NCBI RefSeq assembly: GCF_022829285.1
Contig: NZ_JAKSYI010000137.1
Location: forward strand, 1-44,103
DNA length: 44,103 bases
Source: Methylobacterium sp. J-078
Lineage (GTDB): Bacteria > Pseudomonadota > Alphaproteobacteria > Rhizobiales > Beijerinckiaceae
Direction of reading: 5' to 3'
Shown: positions 8,089-16,581 of the stretch, piece after piece
How positions within the stretch are numbered: the stretch's first letter is position 1
Layout: each line of letters opens with the position of its first letter
Notes under the pieces: generated by a model
Told to the model about the DNA's origin: nothing
Seen by the model: only the letters and a program-made list of their open reading frames with translations
Database searches by the model: none
Made by a program: the position numbers and the translations under genes

Positions 8089-8721
8089 ATGACGGGACTG
8101 TCGATCCTCAACCTTGATGCCGTGCGCGCCGCCCCCGTGTCGCGCGAGCCCTACAGCTTCTTTCTCGGCAACGACGTTCTCAAGCCCGAGGCCGTCGACG
8201 AGATCCGTCAAGATTTCCCCGCCATCGCCAAGCCCGGCTACCTCACCGTCGACGAGGTGGCGCTGAAGGGCCGCTTCAAGGCGCTGATCGACGAGCTGGA
8301 GAGCGACGAGTTCTCGCGCATCATGGGCGAGAAGTTCGGGATCGATCTCGTCTCCTGCCCGCGCCTCACCACCATCATGAAGAAGAGCCAGCCGAAATAC
8401 GGCTCGATCCACACCGACGGCCCGTCCAAGGTGATGACGATGCTGATCTACATGAACGATGCCTGGGACGCGCCGGCCGCCGGGCGCCTGCGGGTGCTCT
8501 ACGACGGCAAGAACTACGAGCCCTTCGCCGTCGAGGTGCCGCCCACCATGGGCACGATGTTCGCCTTCCTGAGGGCCGACAATTCCTGGCACGGCCACGA
8601 GCCGTTCGAGGGCGAGCGCCGGGTGGTGCAGGTGGCCTGGGTGAAGGACGCCAACGAACTGGAGCGCAAGAAGAAGCGCAACCGCACCGCCCAGTTCCTG
8701 AAGGGCATCTTCGGCCGGTAG
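8089..8721 (+). CDS. 2-oxoglutarate/Fe(II)-dependent oxygenase-like protein
   Basis: A 210-residue cytoplasmic protein with the facial-triad pattern of the 2OG-Fe(II) oxygenase superfamily. HTD (His108, Asp110) sits in SIHTDGPSK, the distal His168 in NSWHGH, and Arg177/178 about ten residues later could bind 2-oxoglutarate. A double-stranded beta-helix is consistent with the alternating hydrophobic strands between. The frame is open far upstream, but domain content starts at the ATG at 8089. Substrate unknown; related proteins act on sugars, prolyl groups or small molecules. A hairpin terminator follows at once. Confidence 0.75.
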   Translation: MTGLSILNLDAVRAAPVSREPYSFFLGNDVLKPEAVDEIRQDFPAIAKPGYLTVDEVALKGRFKALIDELESDEFSRIMGEKFGIDLVSCPRLTTIMKKSQPKYGSIHTDGPSKVMTMLIYMNDAWDAPAAGRLRVLYDGKNYEPFAVEVPPTMGTMFAFLRADNSWHGHEPFEGERRVVQVAWVKDANELERKKKRNRTAQFLKGIFGR

Positions 8722-8733
8722 GGGCGTGGCGCG

Positions 8734-8755
8734 CGAGGCGGCTCCCGCCGCCTCG
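8734..8755 (+). terminator. Hairpin after the oxygenase-like gene
   Basis: CGAGGCGGC, loop TCCC, then GCCGCCTCG: nine perfect G/C-rich pairs beginning 13 bases after the stop codon. No clean T-run follows (GAGATCTGGTTT), so termination may be partial. Confidence 0.5.
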
Positions 8756-8854
8756 GAGATCTGGTTTCCGGCAGGTTTCCCGGCTCGGCTTCACCATGCC
8801 TCCGCCACGATTCCGTGGCCGAAACGTCCGCCTGGAGAGCCTCGAGGGTGGTCC

Positions 8855-10381
8855 ATGGTGAAGTCCGGCCGCCGGGCGGTTTTCGGCTCCGCGTCGATCT
8901 GGATCGTGCTGGCGACGGCGCCTTTGACCGCCGCGCCCGCGCCGCCGGGCCCCTCGGACCTGGCGCTCCTCGACGCACTCACCTGGGGCGCTTCGCCGAC
9001 GAGCTTTTCCGCGCTGCGGGCACAGGGACGTGAGGCGTGGCTGTCGGCGCAGCTCCACCCAGCCGCGACGATGACGCTGCCGCACGGCGCGCAATCCCAG
9101 ATCGAAGACGCGCAACCGAAGGGCCCGCTGATCGAGCGGATCGCCGCCCTGGATGCGCAGGCCAAGGCCGCGAACGCGCTCACCGACCCGGATGCGAAGA
9201 AAGCCGCGCTGGCCACCTATCAGGGCGCCCTGAACGACGCCTTGCGGCAGTCGGTGGCAGCCACGATCCTGCGGGCGCTCTACGCGCCGGATCAGGTTCG
9301 CGAGCGGATGACCTGGTTCTGGTTCAACCGCTTCAACGTCCACCAGGGCAAAGCCAATCTGCGTGCCCTCGTGGGCGACTACCTCGACACCGCCATCCGA
9401 CCCCACGCCCTCGGGCGGTTCCGCGACCTTCTCGGCGCGACCCTCGAACATCCGGCGATGCTGCGCTACCTCGACAACGCCGAGAACGCCGTCGGCCGGA
9501 TCAACGAGAACTACGCCCGCGAACTCATGGAACTGCACACGCTCGGCGTCGGGGGCGGGTACAGCCAGCACGACGTCGAGGAACTCGCCCGAATCCTCAC
9601 GGGGGCATGCATCGACGCGCGGCCCGAGAACCCGAAGGTCAAGCCCGAGCTTCAGGACAGGATCGTCCGCCGGGGGCTCTTCCTGTTCAATCCGGCCCGG
9701 CACGACGACGGCGACAAGGTTCTGCTCGGGCACACCATCCGGGGGCGGGGCTTCGACGAGATTGGCGAGGCCTTGGACATCCTGAGCCGTCATCCCGCCA
9801 CCGCCCGCAACGTCACCCGGGCGATGGCCGGCTACCTGATGGGGCGGCCGCCTTCCGACGCCCTGGTCGAGCGTCTGGCCGAGATCTACCAGCGCCGGGA
9901 CGGCGACATCGCGGCGATCCTCGACGCCCTGATCCATGCACCCGAATTCGCGGATGCCGCCGGAAAGGGCTTCAAGGACCCCGTGCGTTACGTCTTCTCG
10001 GCGCTGCGCCTCGCCTATGACGACCGCGTCATCCGCAACACGGCGCCTGTGCAGGGCTGGCTGAACCGCCTCGGCGAGGGCCTGTTCAACCGCTCGACAC
10101 CGGACGGCTACCCCCTCGACGCGGCGGCCTGGAACGGCCCCGGCCAACTCACGACGCGCTTCGAGATCGCCCGGCAGATCGGCTCGGGGCCGTCCGGTCT
10201 GTTTAAGCCGGCCTTGCCCGACGCGGTCGAGGAGCCCGCCTTTCCGCTCCTGCAGAACGCCCTCTACTTCGGACCGCTCGCCGCCACCCTGACGGCGCAG
10301 ACGAAAATGGCCTTGAGCCGGGCGGTCTCGCCCCAGGATTGGAACACCCTGTTCCTGTCGTCTCCCGAATTCATGCAGTGA
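8855..10381 (+). CDS. DUF1800 family protein, exported
   Basis: A 508-residue protein with a signal peptide (basic start, hydrophobic core about residues 10-26, Ala-rich cleavage region). The family's tryptophan-rich block RMTWFWFNRFNVHQGK and the following ARELMELHTLGV segment are present. The start at 8855 follows GAGGGTGG; the frame's upstream extension to 8726 has no signal-like features. DUF1800 proteins are nearly always encoded directly before a DUF1501 protein, as here, and are thought to act together outside the cytoplasm. Their biochemical function is not established. Confidence 0.85.
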   Translation: MVKSGRRAVFGSASIWIVLATAPLTAAPAPPGPSDLALLDALTWGASPTSFSALRAQGREAWLSAQLHPAATMTLPHGAQSQIEDAQPKGPLIERIAALDAQAKAANALTDPDAKKAALATYQGALNDALRQSVAATILRALYAPDQVRERMTWFWFNRFNVHQGKANLRALVGDYLDTAIRPHALGRFRDLLGATLEHPAMLRYLDNAENAVGRINENYARELMELHTLGVGGGYSQHDVEELARILTGACIDARPENPKVKPELQDRIVRRGLFLFNPARHDDGDKVLLGHTIRGRGFDEIGEALDILSRHPATARNVTRAMAGYLMGRPPSDALVERLAEIYQRRDGDIAAILDALIHAPEFADAAGKGFKDPVRYVFSALRLAYDDRVIRNTAPVQGWLNRLGEGLFNRSTPDGYPLDAAAWNGPGQLTTRFEIARQIGSGPSGLFKPALPDAVEEPAFPLLQNALYFGPLAATLTAQTKMALSRAVSPQDWNTLFLSSPEFMQ

Positions 10382-10392
10382 GGCATGGCGCG

Positions 10393-11580
10393 ATGAACAG
10401 ACGCGATCTCCTCCGTGCCGCCGCCACCCTCGGCGCCAGCACCGTCGCCGGCCGGGTCTGGGCCGCGCCGAAGGCGGATGCCCGGCTCCTCGTGGTGTTC
10501 CTGCGCGGGGCGTACGACGCGGCCAACGTGGTGATCCCCACCGGCAGCGACTTCTACTACCGCGCCCGCCCGACCCTCGCGGTCGCTCGGCCGGACCTGG
10601 CCAATCCGGCCGCCGCCCTCGCCCTCGACGCCGATTGGAGCCTGCATCCGGCCCTGCGCGACACCATCCTGCCGCTCTTTGCCAAGGGCGAGGCCGCCTT
10701 CGTGCCCTTCGCCGGGACGAACGACCTCACCCGCAGCCATTTCGAGACGCAGGATACCATCGAACTCGGGCAGACCGTCGGCGAATCGCGCAACTACCAG
10801 TCCGGCTTCATGGCGCGCCTCGCCGCCGAATTGACTCGCGTGCGCCCCGTCGCCTTCACGGAGCAGTCGCCCCTGGTCTTCCGCGGGCCGGAGCCCGTGC
10901 CCAACGTCGCCATCAACGGGCTGGGCAAGCCCGGAATCGACGAGCGTCAGGCCAATCTCATCCGTGCGATGTACGCGGGCGGGCTCCTGGCGGGTGCGGT
11001 GAACGAGGGGTTCCGGGTCCGCGACGAGGTCTACCGGACGATCTCGGACCATCAAGCCCAGGCCGATCGGGGCGCCGTTTCGCCGAAAGGCTTCGAGCTG
11101 GCCGCCCGCCGGATCGGGCGGCTGATGCGCGACCAGTTCAACCTCGGCTTCGTCGATGTCGGCGGCTGGGACACACACGTGAACCAGGGGGGTGCCACCG
11201 GATACCTCGCCGACCGCCTCGGCGAACTCGGGCGCGGCATCGCCGGCTTCGTGCAGGAGATCGGCACGGGCTGGAACGACACCGTCGTGGTGGTGGTCTC
11301 GGAGTTCGGCCGCACCTTCCGCGAGAACGGCAATCGCGGCACCGATCACGGGCACGGCAGCGTCTACTGGGTGCTCGGCGGCGGCGTGCGGGGCGGCCGC
11401 ATCGCCGGGCCGCAGGTCCGGGCCGACGAGGCGCATCTCTTCCAGAACCGGGATTACCCGGTACTCACCGATTACCGCGCCATGCTGAGCGGCCTGCTGC
11501 GGCGCCTCTACGGACTCGACACCGCCAGTGTCGGCCGCATCTTCCCCGATGTGCCGCCGAGCGACCTCGCGCTGATCTGA
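10393..11580 (+). CDS. DUF1501 family protein with Tat-type signal
   Basis: A 395-residue protein. The N-terminus NRRDLLRAAATLG is a twin-arginine export signal, cleaved near VWAA. The body has the alkaline-phosphatase/sulfatase-like fold features of DUF1501: the start LLVVFLRGAYDAANVV, the central GGWDTHVNQGG, and VVSEFGRTFREN followed by TDHGHGSVYWVLGG. These conserved Asp/His/Glu residues are the likely metal site. It starts 11 bases after the DUF1800 gene. Export by Tat suggests it folds, perhaps with metal, before leaving the cell, while its partner carries a Sec-like signal. Confidence 0.87.
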   Translation: MNRRDLLRAAATLGASTVAGRVWAAPKADARLLVVFLRGAYDAANVVIPTGSDFYYRARPTLAVARPDLANPAAALALDADWSLHPALRDTILPLFAKGEAAFVPFAGTNDLTRSHFETQDTIELGQTVGESRNYQSGFMARLAAELTRVRPVAFTEQSPLVFRGPEPVPNVAINGLGKPGIDERQANLIRAMYAGGLLAGAVNEGFRVRDEVYRTISDHQAQADRGAVSPKGFELAARRIGRLMRDQFNLGFVDVGGWDTHVNQGGATGYLADRLGELGRGIAGFVQEIGTGWNDTVVVVVSEFGRTFRENGNRGTDHGHGSVYWVLGGGVRGGRIAGPQVRADEAHLFQNRDYPVLTDYRAMLSGLLRRLYGLDTASVGRIFPDVPPSDLALI

Positions 11581-11591
11581 GGCCGTCCACG

Positions 11592-11617
11592 AAAAAGGGG
11601 CCGCCTTTCGGCGACCC
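11592..11617 (-). terminator. Rho-independent terminator of groES-groEL
   Basis: Read on the minus strand: GGGG, one mismatch, then CGCC, loop GAAA, GGCG and CCCC, ending in TTTTT. It lies 30 bases beyond the groEL stop codon. On the plus strand the same hairpin is followed by CTCTCGGTTTT, so it may also end the DUF1800-DUF1501 transcript. Confidence 0.75.
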
Positions 11618-11647
11618 CCTCTCGGTTTTCGTGCTGGGTGCTGGGAC

Positions 11648-13303
11648 TTAGAAGTCCATGCCGCCCATGCCGCCGCCCATGCCGCCGCCGCCCGGCATGC
11701 CGCCGCCGGCGCTGTCCTTCTTCGGAGCATCCGCGATCATGGCTTCGGTGGTGACGAGGAGGCCGGCGATCGAGGAGGCGTCCTGCAGGGCGGTGCGCAC
11801 GACCTTGGCCGGGTCGACGATGCCGGCCTGGATCATGTCGACATACTCTTCGGTCTGGGCGTTGAAGCCGTAGGTGATCGAAGAGGTGTTGTCGGTGATC
11901 TTGCCGACGACGATCGAGCCCTCCACGCCGGAATTGGCAGCGATCTGGCGGATCGGAGCCTCGAGGGCCTTCAGCACGATCTTGATGCCGGCCTGGACGT
12001 CCGGGTTGTCGCTCGTGAGGGCGCGGACGGCCTCGCGGGCGCGGAGCAGGGCGGTGCCGCCGCCGGGGACGATGCCCTCTTCCACCGCAGCGCGGGTGGC
12101 GTTGAGCGCGTCGTCGACGCGGTCCTTCTTCTCCTTGACCTCGACCTCGGTCGCGCCGCCGACGCGGATGACCGCGACGCCGCCGGCGAGCTTGGCCAGG
12201 CGCTCCTGGAGCTTCTCACGGTCGTAGTCCGAGGTGGTCTCCTCGATCTGCGCCTTGATCTGGCCCACGCGAGCCTCGATGTCCGCCTTCTCGCCGAGAC
12301 CGTCGATGATCGTGGTGGTCTCCTTCTCGATGCGGATGCGCTTGGCGCGGCCGAGCATCGGGAGGGTGACGTTCTCGAGCTTAATGCCGAGGTCTTCGGC
12401 GATCATCTGACCCTGGGTCAGGATCGCGATGTCCTCGAGCATGGCCTTGCGGCGATCGCCGAAGCCAGGCGCCTTGACGGCCGCGACCTTGAGGCCGCCG
12501 CGCAGCTTGTTCACGACGAGCGTGGCGAGCGCCTCACCTTCGATGTCCTCGGCGATGATGACGAGGGGCTTGCCGGTCTGCACCACGGCCTCGAGAACCG
12601 GCAGCATCGCCTGGAGCGACGAGAGCTTCTTCTCGTGGATGAGGATGTAGGGGTCCTCGAGCTCGGCGACCATCTTCTCCGCGTTCGTGATGAAGTACGG
12701 GGAGAGGTAACCGCGGTCGAACTGCATGCCCTCGACGACGTCGAGCTCGGTCTCGGCCGTCTTGGCCTCCTCGACGGTGATGACACCCTCGTTGCCGACC
12801 TTCTGCATGGCGTGGGCGATCATCTCGCCGATTTCCTTGTCGCCGTTGGCCGAGATGGTGCCGACCTGGGCGACTTCCTCGGACGAGGCGACCTTCTTGG
12901 CGCGGCTCGTGATGTCCTTCACGGCGGCGGTGGTGGCGAGGTCGATGCCGCGCTTCAGGTCCATCGGGTTCATGCCGGCGGCGACGTACTTGGCGCCTTC
13001 ACGGACGATGGCCTGGGCCAGGACGGTGGCGGTGGTGGTGCCGTCGCCCGCGATGTCGTTGGTCTTCGAGGCCACTTCGCGCACCATCTGGGCGCCCATG
13101 TTCTCGAACTTGTCGGCGAGCTCGATCTCCTTGGCGACAGTGACGCCGTCCTTGGTGATGCGGGGGGCGCCGAAGCTCTTCTCGATGACGACGTTGCGGC
13201 CCTTGGGGCCGAGCGTCACCTTGACGGCGTCCGCCAGGATGTCGACGCCGCGCAGCATCTTCTCGCGGGCATCGGAGCCGAAGCGTACTTCTTTCGCTGC
13301 CAT
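11648..13303 (-). CDS. groL: Chaperonin GroEL (60 kDa)
   Basis: A 551-residue subunit of the double-ring folding chamber that encloses unfolded proteins under the GroES lid using ATP. The N-terminus AAKEVRFGSDAR, the nucleotide loop GDGTTTATV (about residues 86-94), and the Gly-Gly-Met-rich C-terminal tail are all present. It lies 98 bases downstream of groES in the same transcript, ends at a Rho-independent terminator, and is controlled by the CIRCE element before groES. Many Hyphomicrobiales carry several groEL copies; this one is complete and looks functional. Confidence 0.98.
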   Translation of the reverse strand: MAAKEVRFGSDAREKMLRGVDILADAVKVTLGPKGRNVVIEKSFGAPRITKDGVTVAKEIELADKFENMGAQMVREVASKTNDIAGDGTTTATVLAQAIVREGAKYVAAGMNPMDLKRGIDLATTAAVKDITSRAKKVASSEEVAQVGTISANGDKEIGEMIAHAMQKVGNEGVITVEEAKTAETELDVVEGMQFDRGYLSPYFITNAEKMVAELEDPYILIHEKKLSSLQAMLPVLEAVVQTGKPLVIIAEDIEGEALATLVVNKLRGGLKVAAVKAPGFGDRRKAMLEDIAILTQGQMIAEDLGIKLENVTLPMLGRAKRIRIEKETTTIIDGLGEKADIEARVGQIKAQIEETTSDYDREKLQERLAKLAGGVAVIRVGGATEVEVKEKKDRVDDALNATRAAVEEGIVPGGGTALLRAREAVRALTSDNPDVQAGIKIVLKALEAPIRQIAANSGVEGSIVVGKITDNTSSITYGFNAQTEEYVDMIQAGIVDPAKVVRTALQDASSIAGLLVTTEAMIADAPKKDSAGGGMPGGGGMGGGMGGMDF

Positions 13304-13401
13304 GTTTAATTCCTCATGCTGTGGGAAGCCCCGAGGCGCTCAAGGGGAGAGCGCGCTCAAAGGGCTTGGATGGGGGACGAAGGAAGAGGGCAGGCCGCTG
13401 T

Positions 13402-13689
13402 TTAAGCGACGACGCCCATGATGTCGGATTCCTTCATGATCAGGAGGTCCTGACCATCGATCTTCACCTCGGTGCCGGACCACTTGCCGAACAGGACGCG
13501 GTCACCGGCCTTGACGTCGAGCGGGTTCACGCGGCCGGCCTCGTCACGGGCGCCGGGGCCGACGGCGACGATCTCGCCCTCTTGCGGCTTCTCCTTGGCG
13601 GTATCCGGGATGATGATGCCACCCTTCGTCTTCTCTTCGCCTTCGATGCGGCGGACGACGACACGGTCGTGCAGCGGACGGAACTTCAT
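13402..13689 (-). CDS. groS: Co-chaperonin GroES (10 kDa)
   Basis: A 95-residue heptameric lid of the GroEL chamber. The start MKFRPLHDRVVVRR and the mobile-loop region EEKTKGGIIIPDTA are canonical. The frame continues 20 codons upstream, but the ATG at 13689, preceded by GAGGG, gives the family's normal length. First gene of the heat-shock operon; the CIRCE operator ends 70 bases before it. Confidence 0.97.
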   Translation of the reverse strand: MKFRPLHDRVVVRRIEGEEKTKGGIIIPDTAKEKPQEGEIVAVGPGARDEAGRVNPLDVKAGDRVLFGKWSGTEVKIDGQDLLIMKESDIMGVVA

Positions 13690-13758
13690 GAGCTGCCCTC
13701 TTGCTTCAAATTCGTGGATGGCGTTGATGCGGCGCGGCAGCGCGCTCAACCCGAGCCG

Positions 13759-13785
13759 TTAGCACTCTCTTTGGGTGAGTGCTAA
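13759..13785. promoter_or_regulatory. CIRCE operator (HrcA-binding site)
   Basis: TTAGCACTC, nine bases, then GAGTGCTAA: a perfect match to the CIRCE consensus bound by the heat-shock repressor HrcA. It lies just downstream of the predicted groES promoter, where bound HrcA would block transcription of groES-groEL. Confidence 0.97.
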
Positions 13786-13795
13786 CGCTGGCGCC

Positions 13796-13824
13796 GAATT
13801 AGGCGTAAGGGGCCGTCGAGTCAA
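13796..13824 (-). promoter_or_regulatory. Predicted promoter of groES-groEL
   Basis: On the minus strand TTGACT (13824-13819) is followed after 17 bases by TAATTC (13801-13796), immediately upstream of CIRCE. The -35 is preceded by C, giving CTTGAC, and the -10 by CC, giving CCTAATT. This also resembles alphaproteobacterial RpoH (sigma-32) promoters, so dual control by RpoH and HrcA is possible. Confidence 0.55.
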
Positions 13825-13902
13825 GACTGTCGCAGGGTCTGGCGACGGTTCGACGACGGGTTCGTTCTCGTTTTTTCCAGCCCGACGGAAAGTCCTTCGC
13901 GG

Positions 13903-14925
13903 ATGATCAAGCTCCACGGTCCGCAGGGCGCGGTCGAAACAGAGGCTTCTTCGACAGGCGCCGACGCGCCCGGGACCGCCTATCCGCCCCACGCGGTCTG
14001 GATCGATCTCGACGATCCGAGCGCCGAGGAGGCGCAACGGGTCGAGGCCGCCACCGGGATCCGCGTTCCCTCGCGAAAGGCCCTGAGCGAGGTCGAGAAC
14101 TCGAGCCGGCTGCGGCGCCTGAAGCACGGCTTCTCGCTGTCCACACCGATGATCACCTTCGACAAGCTCGATTCGCAGCTCAAACCCTTGGGCTTCGTGC
14201 TGACGAAGGATCGCCTCGTCACCGTGCGCTTCCACGACCTGCGCGCCTTCGCGGAGGTGCGGAAGCGGATCGACGAGGGGGACGGACCCGGCACCACCAG
14301 CACCGAGATCTTCCTCCTGCTCATGGAGGAACTGGTCGACAGCCTCGCGGATGCCCTGGAGGAGATGGGCGCCGATCTGGACTCCCTCTCGACGCGGATC
14401 TTCGATTTCGACGTGCGCAGCACCGCAGCGGGCGACGTCCGCCCGCCCAATCAGACGCCGCGCCGCCGCGACCTGGCGCTACGCCGGATCCTGCGCGGCA
14501 TCGGGCGGCGCGGCAAGGCGCTGGGCAAGATCCGCTCCAGCCTCCTCGGCCTCGAGCGGATCGTGCCCTTCGTCGCCAACGAGTGCGAGCAGATGCTGGG
14601 CGAGGAACAGGTGCCGCGTTTCGAGGCGGTGCGCCGCGACATCGCCTCCCTCGACGAGTTCGAGATCCGGCTTTCCGAGAACGTGCAGTTCCTCCTCGAC
14701 GCGACGCTGGGCCTGATCAGCATCGAACAGAACAACACGTTCCGGGTGCTCACCGTGGCCTCCGTCGTCGGCATTCCCCCGACCCTGATCGCCTCGATGT
14801 ACGGCATGAACTTCAAGCACATGCCCGAGCTCGAATGGGCCTACGGGTACCCCTATGGCCTCGCGCTGATCCTAATCAGCGCCATCATTCCGATCGTTTT
14901 CTTTCGGATTCGGGGCTGGTTGTGA
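13903..14925 (+). CDS. zntB: CorA-family metal transporter, ZntB-like
   Basis: A 340-residue CorA-superfamily protein: a large cytoplasmic domain (about residues 1-275) and two C-terminal membrane helices. The pore signature is YGMNF, directly after the first helix, and the second helix ends IRGWL. The N-terminal domain and the short acidic loop KHMPELEW after GMNF resemble ZntB zinc exporters and related CorA proteins. Transport of zinc or of magnesium/cobalt cannot be decided from sequence alone. It is divergent from groES; no metal regulator is adjacent. Confidence 0.82.
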   Translation: MIKLHGPQGAVETEASSTGADAPGTAYPPHAVWIDLDDPSAEEAQRVEAATGIRVPSRKALSEVENSSRLRRLKHGFSLSTPMITFDKLDSQLKPLGFVLTKDRLVTVRFHDLRAFAEVRKRIDEGDGPGTTSTEIFLLLMEELVDSLADALEEMGADLDSLSTRIFDFDVRSTAAGDVRPPNQTPRRRDLALRRILRGIGRRGKALGKIRSSLLGLERIVPFVANECEQMLGEEQVPRFEAVRRDIASLDEFEIRLSENVQFLLDATLGLISIEQNNTFRVLTVASVVGIPPTLIASMYGMNFKHMPELEWAYGYPYGLALILISAIIPIVFFRIRGWL

Positions 14926-14929
14926 CCGG

Positions 14930-14959
14930 TTGACGGAATGTTTGCCCGCCCGCGCTAGA
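14930..14959 (+). promoter_or_regulatory. Candidate promoter for the flippase gene
   Basis: TTGACG (14930-14935), an 18-base spacer, then GCTAGA (14954-14959), about 57 bases before the flippase start. The match to the housekeeping -35 is good and to the -10 is weak. Confidence 0.35.
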
Positions 14960-15015
14960 CCCGCGCATCGCGGCGGCATCCCCGAGCCGGCGCCCGAGGA
15001 TGATTCGTCCGCGCC

Positions 15016-16479
15016 ATGGCCGTGATCGCTGCCTTCATCCTCAATGCCGGACTGAACTTCGTCCTCGGCCTGCTCATCGCCCAGTTGCTCGGACCGGCGG
15101 ATTTCGGCCTGTTCGCCCTGGCAACGGCCGGCGCCATCGTGGCCAACACCGTTCTGTTCGAATGGCTGCGCCTCTCGGCGACCCGGTTCTACTCGGCCCG
15201 GGTCCGCCACGACGAACCCTGGATCCGGCAGGGGCTCGACCGGGCCTACGCGGTGCTGACGCTGGGCCTGCTCGGGGCGGCACTGCTCTCGGCCGCCCTC
15301 GGCATCGTCGTGGAGCCGGGGCCCGAGGGCCATCTCGCGATCGCGGCCGGCGCGGCCCTCGCGGCCATCGGCATCGGCATCTTCGATTATCATGCGGCGC
15401 TCGCCCGCGCCCGCTTCGACGGCGGCCTCTACTTCCGGCTGGTCGCCGTCAAGAACGTCCTCTCCTTCGCCATGATGGCGGGTGCGGCCTGGTTCTTCCC
15501 GCAGCCGGTCTGGGTGCTCGCCGCCGCCGGGATCAGCCAGGCCCTCGCGATCGCGTTCCTGCACCGACCGCTGCGCGACCCCGTCGCGCCCCGCCAGCGG
15601 GTGCGCCTGCGCGAGACCTGGCGACTGTTCGTGGCCTATGGCCTGCCGCTGATCGCTGCGAACGCGATCTACCAACTCCTGCCCTTCATCAATCGGGGCA
15701 GCATCGCGGCGCATGGCGGGCTCGCCGAGGCCGGGTACTTCGCGCTGGCCGCCGACGTCACCACCCGCAGCATCGGCACCCTCGGCACCGCCCTCGATCT
15801 GCTGCTGTTCCAACTCGCCGTCCGGGTAGAGGAGCACGAGGGCCGGGAGGCCGCCGAGCGTCAGGTCGCCCGGAACACCGGCGTGGTGGTGGCCCTGCTG
15901 CTGCCCTGCGCAGTCGGGTTCTGGGTCGTCCTGCCGGCGCTCCAGGCCCTGGTGGTGCCGGAGGCCTTCCGGGGTCCCTTCGCGGCCTATGCGGGCCTGA
16001 TGATCCCCGGCTTCTTCTGCCTCGCGATGATGAACTTCGCACTGAACCCGATCTTCCAGATCCGGCGGCGCACCCGGCCGGTCATCGCCGCCGCCCTGGT
16101 CGGGCTCCTCGTCAACGCCGCCGGGCTCTGGGTCCTGCCGCAGCATCTCGGTTCCGAGGGCGTCGCGATCGCGCAGACGCTGGGCCTCGCTGCCGCGACG
16201 CTGCTCCTCGCCCTGCGCGCGCTCACGGGCCGGGACCGGCTGGCCCTGCCGTGGTGGGACATCCTGGCGGCCGGAATCGCATCCCTGGCGATGGCGCTCT
16301 GCCTCCAACCCCTGCGCCACATCGAGCCGGCCCGGTGCCTCGCCTTAAGCATCCCCCTCGGCATGCTCATCTACGCCGCCCTGGTCTGGATCTTCGACAT
16401 CGCCGGCCTGCGCGCCCATGCCGAGGCGCGCTTCGGGCGCGGCGTCTCCGGGGCGGCGAAGCCGGCGGGCGCCGATTAG
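15016..16479 (+). CDS. Polysaccharide/lipid-linked oligosaccharide flippase (Wzx-like)
   Basis: A 487-residue inner-membrane protein with about 12-14 hydrophobic helices, of the MOP/polysaccharide-synthesis export family. The N-terminal pattern LGPADFGLFALATA is typical of such flippases. They move undecaprenyl-linked sugars across the inner membrane for exopolysaccharide or O-antigen assembly. The start at 15016 is the only possible one, since an in-frame stop lies just upstream. No glycosyltransferase or polymerase is adjacent, so the pathway served is not visible here. Confidence 0.8.
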   Translation: MAVIAAFILNAGLNFVLGLLIAQLLGPADFGLFALATAGAIVANTVLFEWLRLSATRFYSARVRHDEPWIRQGLDRAYAVLTLGLLGAALLSAALGIVVEPGPEGHLAIAAGAALAAIGIGIFDYHAALARARFDGGLYFRLVAVKNVLSFAMMAGAAWFFPQPVWVLAAAGISQALAIAFLHRPLRDPVAPRQRVRLRETWRLFVAYGLPLIAANAIYQLLPFINRGSIAAHGGLAEAGYFALAADVTTRSIGTLGTALDLLLFQLAVRVEEHEGREAAERQVARNTGVVVALLLPCAVGFWVVLPALQALVVPEAFRGPFAAYAGLMIPGFFCLAMMNFALNPIFQIRRRTRPVIAAALVGLLVNAAGLWVLPQHLGSEGVAIAQTLGLAAATLLLALRALTGRDRLALPWWDILAAGIASLAMALCLQPLRHIEPARCLALSIPLGMLIYAALVWIFDIAGLRAHAEARFGRGVSGAAKPAGAD

Positions 16480-16581
16480 GCCTGCATCGGCAGATGTCAT
16501 CGCCCTGATCCTGTTCTAAGGTGTCGCCCTCAGGGACAGGGTCGCGGATGCCGCAGAGCATCCCGGATCGGGCAGGAAACC

